The notes under the pieces are model-generated. The model ran no database searches, was not told the origin of the DNA, and saw nothing but the letters and a program-made list of their open reading frames with translations. Positions 57,794-64,000 of a stretch of DNA of 64,000 nt are shown piece by piece (the first letter of the stretch is position 1; each line of letters begins with the position of its first letter). Position numbers and translations under genes: made by a program. The stretch comes from Phymatolithon calcareum (taxonomy: Eukaryota > Rhodophyta > Florideophyceae > Hapalidiales). The stretch lies in contig OZ345352.1 in NCBI GenBank assembly GCA_977006965.1, positions 496,001 to 560,000 on the forward strand, written 5' to 3'.

Positions 57794-57929
57794 GTCGACG
57801 TGGCCGAGTGGTTTCTCACAGCCGCCGAAGGCGTCAGACTTGAACCTTGAATTGGAATCTTTGCTATCTGATGGGATTTCCCGCGCGAGTTCGAAGCACA
57901 TTGTTGTGACGCGCTCCTCGTCGTCGACG
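57794..57929 (+). tRNA. tRNA-Ser(UGA) with three insertions
   Basis: A type II tRNA can be folded if three inserts are removed. Acceptor GTCGACG (57794-57800) pairs perfectly with CGTCGAC (57922-57928), followed by discriminator G. The D arm uses 803-805 with 830-832. Anticodon stem TCAGA (57834-57838) pairs perfectly with TCTGA (57867-57871). The loop is CTTGAA plus A, so the anticodon is TGA for serine. The long variable arm has GGG/CCC. T stem GCGAG (57885-57889) pairs with CTCGT (57917-57921), one G-U. Inserts: about 14 nt in the D loop (57814-57827), 21 nt at canonical position 37/38 (57845-57865), and about 20 nt in the T loop (within 57896-57915). Box A is intact (TGGCCGAGTGG); box B is cut by the T-loop insert. 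A TTTTT Pol III stop follows at 57941. Confidence 0.8.
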
Positions 57930-57940
57930 TATTATATTCA

Positions 57941-57945
57941 TTTTT
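57941..57945 (+). terminator. Pol III T-run terminator
   Basis: Five T residues 11 bases after the tRNA discriminator base, as expected for Pol III termination. Confidence 0.65.
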
Positions 57946-58718
57946 CAGCTCTTCCCCAGAGGCATTAAAAAAGCCGTGCAATTTCTAGGAGTGCATTTAA
58001 TTTATGTAACCCATGCAAGTGCAAATCACAAGCGTCAACAGATGCGTAGCTATCTTTTGAATAAAAATCTACTTTCTTCTTGTTCAGAGGTTGCGATCGT
58101 TCCCCTGTGTCTGTCCACCACTCCGGTCCCTTTCGTGAGAGTGATTCCTTTATTATTGTTTCGTTCAAACAAGGTTGCTACTTATACCAATTCGGCAGTG
58201 CTTCATTCCGTGTATCCACACTTGCCGATTGCCCGATTTAGGTGTACATTACGTGCCCTATGTAACCTTCGCAATGATACCGTTACATGTTCAAATCTAG
58301 ATATTACGCGTATCCTGATATAGGCACATGCACTTGTTGCGTACAACACGCCAGGAACACTATCCATGCAGTAAACGCTACGGGTTTACAAGGCAAATCA
58401 TGTTCTCTCTGCTAAAATTACAGCGAAATCTGCTTAAGCAGGCTTCCGATCATCTTCCAGTCATGGTTTCGCAGGAAGCGTATTGGGGCTTCCAGCTAGT
58501 AGAACTTATACTGAAATTTAGGTCGCCTATTTCTGCAGCTTCTTGCGCCACGGCATCACTGCGTGTCTCCATTGATAAAAATTCTTGAAAATTGGTCTAC
58601 TGCAGTTCTCTAAATCTGACCGCATGGCAGTTCTATGTCCTGACTTCAATCGCGAAGTCCGTTTCTCGCCGCGAGCTCCATTTGAAAAGGTACAGTTCTC
58701 CATATACAGTATTTGTAT
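57946..58718. other. Intergenic with a family C end
   Basis: Plus-strand family C 3' end at about 58030-58085 (CAACAGATGCGTAGCTATCT then AATAAAAATC and TTCTTCTT). Nothing else is recognised. Confidence 0.45.
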
Positions 58719-58790
58719 CGCAACGAAAAGTCTCTCAGGTGCAATGATAATTGAGAAAGGAAGCTTCAATTAAACAGAAATTCAATCCAA
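58719..58790 (+). repeat. Dispersed repeat, family E, copy 1
   Basis: CGCAACGAAAAGTCTCTCAG begins a ~70-bp sequence that recurs at 61892-61965 and, lacking its first bases, at 62780-62845. Shared words include GTGCAATGATAATTGA and AAACAGAAAT(T/C)CAATCCAA. Confidence 0.8.
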
Positions 58791-60152
58791 GTATTCATAA
58801 GAAATTAAGACGTTGCCTATGGGCTCCTCTTGATATCTAAAATAAATGTGCTCAAGTGCAATACCTCAGAACTCACTTGCCTCAGAAGCCATTGAGAATC
58901 ACGGAGCAAGACTAGCTTCAAAATATTAGCAGCAAAAAACGGTTCAGGGATATGAACAAAAAGAAAAACGAAAACACTATTGATAGAGTTTTGCACCTAT
59001 CAGCAGTAAAACATTTTTGTTCTTATTATGCAATCAAGATGTTTTACTTTGTGCTCGATCTTAGAATTTTTCAATGCAGACCTCTGCAACTTAACGCTTG
59101 AGAAACCTACCAATGTAGATTTAAATGGGCACAGACCTGGTCCCGAAGAGACGGCTCTGTGGATATCAACGATGCATGCAGACTATTGATAGAGGACATT
59201 TGCGTCGTCTTATTAGCAGTGGAGTTCGTAGCTTAAATGCGCGAGTACGTTTCGCGAGGTTGCAAGAGGCGGATACATGATCCAACCAAAATACGTTTGT
59301 CTTCTGAGGATTCCTGACGCCGAGCAGAGTTTTCTGACCATGGTTCTCAAAAACTCGCAGTCTTAATGTATTCACTTGTGCCGCTGGACGAAAAACTCCT
59401 AGGGCCGTACGCCGGGAAATTATCGCCACTGGTACAATTTTACTTGCTTTTTAATTGTGGTCAGTCACGGGTGAAGATAATGTTCTTTTCAATTCGACGT
59501 TTGCTCGTTTGGATGTTTTCCTTTTCTCCATCGTTGAGTAGATCGCTGCCTGGCCTGTTAAGTCCCCCTTTTCCCTTTCTGCAGTATCGCACACATGTTT
59601 TACGCATGAGTGACATCCTTTCCGTCATTCAATCCATGATACGCTAGGCCGCCAGAGGAAAACAACGTGGTCCGAGCTATTGACTAGATACTACGAAATT
59701 CTGATTGAGGAAACTGAAGTTTCGAGTCTTGTAGAATGCTAAGGTATCGACTTTCCTCAAGTTGGGACACACGGTACCTTCTCAATAAACCCACTTAATC
59801 ACGATATGAGCATCCGCTCTATCCGTCCTTTCAACGCTTTAGGGTTATCTCCTCCACTTGTCGGTTAGCAACGCATTGTCATCCTCTTCACAGTGTCATT
59901 GTCTCCAATTATTTGCGTTTTTGGGATTCAGCCAAGATTCTTAGTAATGCGCGTTCCTCCTCTATGTCATTCCTGAGCTCTTGACCATGTTTCAGGCTGT
60001 GGCCAAATAAGGATTTCTCGCTTATCTTGAAAAAGGGTGATCTCTCTCTGATGCGATGCCTCGGTCTAAGATGCGATCAGGATCGCGGCTTAAACAAGGG
60101 CGGGGGCGAGCAATTGCACACCCTGCAAAAAGGGGGGGGGGCACTAGCCGAC
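58791..60152. other. Gene-poor interval
   Basis: AT-rich with short frames only. No gene or bounded insertion seen. A homopolymer of ten G lies near 60132-60141. Confidence 0.4.
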
Positions 60153-60163
60153 ACTAGACTAAT

Positions 60164-60562
60164 CGTTTTTTTGAACTTGGAATTTATTAAACTCTCTCAG
60201 AAGCACTCATGAGACTGCAAGGGGGGTGCGTTTCAGCAGCTACTCTCTTGTACCTTCGATCATCTACTTTAACGTCGTAACCCTAGCTGCAAAAGCCCTC
60301 TCCCAGCGGCGGAGGGAAAAGCTTGGGGTCCACTCGTCAGATTTTCTATGGGGCTCAGGGTCGCAGCTCAATTGACGCCTTGTCAATTCCATGTCGTCAT
60401 AAAAGGCGATAGTGAAGAAGAGCAGCTTGTCTAGAGCTTTTTTCCGTGATATTAATCTCCTCTTTGGTTAGCTGATATCTGCCGAGGTATTCCTCGAGCT
60501 AGATCATGAGGGTTGGTACACCGTCACTGAACTTGTCTGCGAGAAGTATGTGCTCATTGGGG
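60164..60562 (-). mobile_element. Retroelement, family B, with 11-bp TSD
   Basis: Minus-orientation insertion of about 400 bp between ACTAGACTAAT at 60153-60163 and 60563-60573. The plus strand begins CG and a T run, the complement of a poly(A) tail, then the family B end shared with 45740-45906. It extends further 5' than that copy. No ORF of note survives. Confidence 0.7.
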
Positions 60563-60786
60563 ACTAGACTAATAGTTCGTTGAGCGTTAGTCGGTGTCTG
60601 CGACTAATCCGTTGGTTCCTTTTGGAAGGGTCGTTCACATACTGTGTTGACAGTGTCGGTGGATAGATCGCAAGGAGAGCTATAGAACTCCTAGGTCGAT
60701 GGTGATAATGTCGTTCATTACACCCCTGCATCATTGCGTGTCTACAGCATGTTGCCCACACCTGGAGGGCATCCTGAAGCAGGCAG

Positions 60787-61035
60787 TCCACCTGTGGTAC
60801 AGTGGTCAAACTGGGTCCGCGCACCAGCGTGCATATTTCTGTCTGGTGCAGGAAGGAACGACGAACAAGAATTGAATTACGTTCCGCCAAGAGCACGCGG
60901 GCATCTCCGTGTAGCTTGCGGGAAGCAGTTAGGCGAGCGCCCAAAATGATATCCAACTCGGGAACATCTTAGAGGACACGTAGATGTGGAGTACACCTTG
61001 GGCATGGCTAATAAATCTCGCATTAAAGAAAGAAA
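60787..61035 (+). mobile_element. tRNA-derived SINE with 11-bp TSD
   Basis: A 249-bp element flanked by GAAGCAGGCAG at 60776-60786 and 61036-61046. It begins with a tRNA-like head carrying a Pol III A box (TGGTACAGTGG, about 60795-60805). Next comes the body shared with the two minus-strand copies (GTGCATATTTC; AAGAATTGAATTACGTTCCG). It ends with a tail of AAAGAAAGAAA. Its B box is eroded, whereas that of the other copies is perfect. The element encodes no protein and must borrow a LINE reverse transcriptase. Confidence 0.8.
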
Positions 61036-61046
61036 GAAGCAGGCAG

Positions 61047-61520
61047 ACTGCGGTTTGGCCACTTGCCATACCTCGCGCTGCGCACAGTATGATAATGGAA
61101 CAATTCTGCCCAGCGACTGGAGCTACTCATTCGATGGAGTCCTTCGTACGCACAAGACGCCCACATGTTGGGTTTTAGGCCAACAAAATGCAGTCGATAT
61201 TGTAGAGAAGTGAATACAGTAAGGGATAAGTCGTTGAAAACTTGTATGACCGAAGAACAGTCTCGCACACAAGGTGACTCTTGCATCATTCCTACCGTGC
61301 TGGTCATATTAGTGCGTGCGGAGGCGGAGGGTTTTTAAAGTTATGCTAAAATCCTTGTCTTGTTTCCGGTTTCCCTTTCTCGAGAAAGGCTGAGATTCTA
61401 TATTAATTCCGTGGAGGGCGCCCACGAGCCGCGGTGTCCCGATCGGGTCCGGTGGGCTTTTTCCTTGGGTTATAATTTTGATATTTTTCGCTGATTTTTC
61501 GCTCTCTTGGCGTTTTCCAG
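61047..61520. other. Short intergenic stretch
   Basis: No features recognised apart from short frames. Confidence 0.4.
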
Positions 61521-61528
61521 CCAGCTCG

Positions 61529-61598
61529 GGTGTATAGCTCAGTGGCAGAGCAATCGACTGCATATCGATAGTTCCCGCATTCGACTCGCTGCTGGAAA
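61529..61598 (+). pseudogene. tRNA-Cys-like pseudogene
   Basis: TATAGCTCAGTGGCAGAGC is a good D-arm with box A, and ATCGA/TCGAT form a perfect anticodon stem around a seven-base loop with GCA, the cysteine anticodon. The T stem pairs badly, the T loop box B is ATTCGACTC rather than GGTTCGANTCC, and no 3' acceptor strand complements GGGTGTA. It is a decayed tRNA or the head of a tRNA-derived repeat. Confidence 0.55.
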
Positions 61599-61612
61599 TG
61601 GCAGTTGATACT

Positions 61613-61816
61613 TTTTTTTAAAAGTTTATTTAAATACCCCACAGACTTCCGAAGATATGGGCAAGGCTTCCTCAGTTGCTACCTACCTTTGTGTCGCTTA
61701 CTAAAACGCACCGCCAGAGGGGCGGGCGGAAAACTTAGGATCTCAGATATCCCATCTAAATTGCAGAACTCATGTATTGTTCGCCGTAGACGACCCCCGG
61801 TAGTGAGGCGTCATTG
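61613..61816 (-). mobile_element. Retroelement, family A, minus copy with TSD
   Basis: A 204-bp 5'-truncated insertion in minus orientation between TGGCAGTTGATAC(T) at 61599-61612 and 61817-61830. The plus strand starts with a T run, then the complement of the family A end (TTTAAATACCCCACAGACTT). It is nearly identical to the 3' part of the element at 39754-40975, including the segment just after that element's stop codon. Confidence 0.88.
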
Positions 61817-61891
61817 TGGCAGTTGATACTGTCCAAAGAAAAAGTCCGAAATCAAGTACTTAAATGAGAACGTAAGAGAAGGATTGTAGCG

Positions 61892-61965
61892 CAACGAAAA
61901 GTCTCTCAGGTGCAATGATAATTGACAAAGGGAGCTTCAGTTAAACAGAAATCCAATCCAATCAA
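61892..61965 (+). repeat. Dispersed repeat, family E, copy 2
   Basis: Begins GCGCAACGAAAAGTCTCTCA and continues through the words listed for copy 1. It lies just upstream of the nested family A insertions. Confidence 0.8.
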
Positions 61966-61985
61966 TGGCGTTTTCCACGTAAACG

Positions 61986-62378
61986 ATGGATTATAGCACA
62001 ACGAGAATCCCATCGTCGCAAACACTTCGATCGAAATTTCTGGAAATGGAAGGAGACCGCCTAGAATCGAAGCGGAAAAGAAAGATACCGTACGACAAGA
62101 CAAGAGAATTGCCGGCAATCCTCAAGTTCCCCAAGGTGAAGCACAGACAACTAGCGCTGCAGTATGCCTGCGGCAGATTCCCACAGGTGTCAACAACAAG
62201 TATGACTGAAGAATTCGGCACCAGAGCCAGAGAGCATATGGAAACCCTTGAACGCACGTTAGCAGGGTACGAACTTGAAGGAGAAAAACGACTGGAAACA
62301 GAAAAGGCGCTGGATGAGCTCTTACTATTTAGCAAGACACTCATAGAACGCATGGAGACCGAAGAAGGCTTGTATTAA
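61986..62378 (+). CDS. ORF fragment of family A element
   Basis: A 130-codon frame. Its first ~8 codons lie in flanking DNA and the target duplication, so the native protein is truncated at its N-terminus and the visible ATG is fortuitous. The body is charged (RKRKIPYDKTREL) and ends in a helical, Glu/Leu-rich, probably coiled segment (LERTLAGYELEGEKRLETE). It stops before the shared 3' segment. The sequence does not resemble the basic peptide of the 39.7-kb element, so the two share only their 3' ends. Confidence 0.4.
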   Translation: MDYSTTRIPSSQTLRSKFLEMEGDRLESKRKRKIPYDKTRELPAILKFPKVKHRQLALQYACGRFPQVSTTSMTEEFGTRAREHMETLERTLAGYELEGEKRLETEKALDELLLFSKTLIERMETEEGLY

Positions 62379-62594
62379 TCCGCAGAAGGCAAGACAAAAA
62401 GTGGTCGAGACCAAGCACCAACAATCCCGTAGAGGACTGAAATAGGACTACTTTGAGTCCTGAGTTTTCCCGTCCGCCATTCTGGTGGACGTTTTGTGAG
62501 CTACACAAAGGTAGGTAGCATCAGAGGAAGCCTTGCCCATATCTTCGGAAGTCTGTGGGGCTTTTAAATAAACTTGAAAGGAAAAAAAAAAAAA
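62012..62594 (+). mobile_element. Retroelement, family A, longer copy with TSD
   Basis: Bounded by ACAACGAGAATCCC at 61998-62011 and 62595-62608, ending in a 13-A tail. It carries an open frame (see next entry) and then the family A 3' segment with GCCCATATCTTCGGAAGTCT. A second, shorter copy is inserted directly after it. Confidence 0.8.
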
Positions 62595-62608
62595 ACAACG
62601 AGAATCCC

Positions 62609-62768
62609 CCGTAGAGGACTGAGATAGGATTACGTTGAATCCTGAGTTTTCTCATCATCCATTCTGGTGGGCGTTTCGTGAGCTGCGCAAAGGTAGGTAG
62701 CATCAGAGGAAGCTTTGCCCATATCTTCGGAAGTCTGTGGGGCTTTAAATAAACTTGAATTATAAAAA
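62609..62768 (+). mobile_element. Retroelement, family A, nested short copy
   Basis: A 5'-truncated copy that starts at CCGTAGAGGACTGAGATAGG and ends CTTTAAATAAACTTGAATTA and A run. It is followed by (A)ACGAGAATCC (62769-62779), a third occurrence of the target word. It is diverged from the preceding copy at about one base in ten, so it was not made by simple duplication. Confidence 0.75.
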
Positions 62769-62779
62769 AACGAGAATCC

Positions 62780-62845
62780 TCTCAGGTGCAATGATAATTG
62801 ACAAAGGGAGCTTCAATTAGACAGAAATCCAATCCAACCCTTGGC
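62780..62845 (+). repeat. Dispersed repeat, family E, copy 3
   Basis: Starts TCTCAGGTGCAATGATAATT, lacking the first ~15 bases present in copies 1 and 2. The family A insertions sit exactly at this point. Confidence 0.75.
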
Positions 62846-63211
62846 TTTTTCCAAGGATGCTTGTTCTGAAAACTCGTTCCAGGTGGGGATTTCGGAACAT
62901 GTATGCCCACCAGGACCACCTTCATGTCGGCAATTGGTGCCTGTTTCATGGCTAGATCGGGGAATTAAAATGTCGAAATGAGCCTGAAAGAGATATGTGC
63001 AGATTCGGGAGGGGCGGCAGGTAGATAGAATATCTCTGGTCTTCTCGGCCGCACCTACTGTAAATTACTGCGCTACAATAAGAAGAGTAGAAACTACTGT
63101 GATGAAAACTCGTGGCAGCACGAGCCGGGCTAAGCCACGTGCCGTAAAAAAATTTACGAGATTCCGTTGCATACAAAAGAAGGGCTGATGTGACCCCAGC
63201 GATGGACTTGG
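62846..63211. other. Short intergenic stretch
   Basis: Nothing recognised. Confidence 0.4.
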
Positions 63212-63223
63212 TCATGGGAGCGG

Positions 63224-63414
63224 ATACTGTGGAGTATTTTCCCCCTCGAGGCCAGATCATGGGCCAGAGGTAGGTTTTGGTACCCCACCACATAGTGTCG
63301 CACCCGCGACTCGCATAATGTTCCTAGGGCCTCTTCGCAATGGCATAGTTGTCCATTGCATCTGCAGACGCGCTGGTAACTTTTAAATAAAAATATACAT
63401 TTCTTCTTTCTTCT
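63224..63414 (+). mobile_element. Retroelement, family C, with 12-bp TSD
   Basis: A 191-bp insertion between TCATGGGAGCGG at 63212-63223 and 63415-63426. Its 3' end is GCAGACGCGCTGGTAACTTT then TAAATAAAAATA, followed not by poly(A) but by TTCTTCTTTCTTCT. Short copies of this end occur at 39285-39345, 39530-39600 (minus), 48465-48525 (minus) and 58030-58085. Confidence 0.75.
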
Positions 63415-63740
63415 TCATGGGAGCGGTTCAATAAATATCTCTGAATTAGGCAGCAATTTCGATATCGAACAATGAACGTCGTGTATCTATTACGCAATAT
63501 TATGTTGGAAAGTACCAGTGTTGCCGTCGAACTCGATGGCGAGTGGCAAACTCACGACAGCCAATTTACGCTCGTGGCGGCAGACGAGTGGTCCAATGAG
63601 TCGTGATCAATTGCAGCATTTGCTGCCACTGAGAATAATATTCTCAAATCGATTCTTCGGCGAGTATATTGCAGATTTGCTCGCCCCCTGGAAACTACAA
63701 ACTATACTTGAGGCACTGTATCGCACGCACCTGAAATCAG

Positions 63741-64000
63741 TGTCTCTGCCTTCAAAACCGCATCAGATGCCGCTTTCATCACTCACTACACTTGCCTGAA
63801 CGCACCGGCCGTCTCCCAGTCACACGTCTTTTTTCTCCGCCCACCATCCTCGATCCTCGCATCTCAGACGTCGTACCGAATACCACAACACCACACCGGT
63901 CCATAGTGTCCCTCATGGTCATGCCCCCCATGTTTAGGCCAGTCACACCGCAGCATAACCCTGCAGAAGAACCTCTCGGCCATCTCACAACCACTCCCAT
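63741..64000 (+). other. Right edge, possible partial coding frame
   Basis: One plus-strand frame stays open from about 63741 to the window end and reads as a Pro/Thr-rich, Arg-containing sequence (LPERTGRLPVTRLFSPPT). It could be the beginning of an exon cut by the window edge, or chance in C-rich DNA. Confidence 0.2.

Noticed and set aside
61529-61598. Functional tRNA-Cys gene
   Set aside because: Good D arm and anticodon arm, but the T stem and 3' acceptor strand do not pair and box B is degraded.

Overview
This is a eukaryotic nuclear window, almost certainly from a florideophyte red alga close to Chondrus crispus. That placement is my inference from gene content, not from a search. It rests on four things: an NADPH oxidase with the extra membrane block described for red algal Rboh proteins, a CpcT/CpeT-family (phycobiliprotein lyase) homologue, genes that are mostly single uninterrupted reading frames, and a gene-poor landscape full of decayed mobile elements. 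It also carries a serine tRNA gene broken by three separate insertions, a style of gene disruption known from the red alga Cyanidioschyzon.

Layout. 0-20 kb: a membrane glycosyltransferase-like gene (0.85-2.5 kb), a PWWP coiled-coil chromatin protein (7.4-9.3 kb), a secreted CpeT-like protein (11.1-11.7 kb), and a small secreted Cys-rich peptide gene (16.7-17.0 kb) in a stretch rich in short palindromes, with long empty gaps between. 19.5-29.5 kb: a possible small spliced gene, then a block of three long ORFs that looks like one large DNA transposon. It holds a 656-aa unknown protein, a divergent 447-aa unknown protein and a 1456-aa CMC-type (CACTA/Plavaka-like, Transposase_21-like) transposase, followed by a decayed second copy of the transposase 3' end. 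32-36.4 kb: a hAT transposase remnant, a histone H4-like fragment, an intact RING-H2 gene and a decayed reverse-transcriptase remnant. 38-45 kb: a BAH-domain gene and the NADPH oxidase, both on the minus strand, with a 1.2-kb retroelement and a long hairpin between and beside them. 45-64 kb: mostly retroelement debris, an Arf GTPase gene with one 78-nt intron (52.3-52.9 kb) and the multi-intron tRNA-Ser (57.8 kb).

The clearest unannotated theme is target-primed retrotransposition. Seven or eight insertions can be bounded exactly by 10-14 bp target-site duplications read directly from the sequence. They fall into several families defined by their 3' ends, including a tRNA-derived SINE, a two-unit element with duplicated coding repeats, and a minimal insertion only 36 bp long. 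No CRISPR, bacterial operon or viral gene was found.
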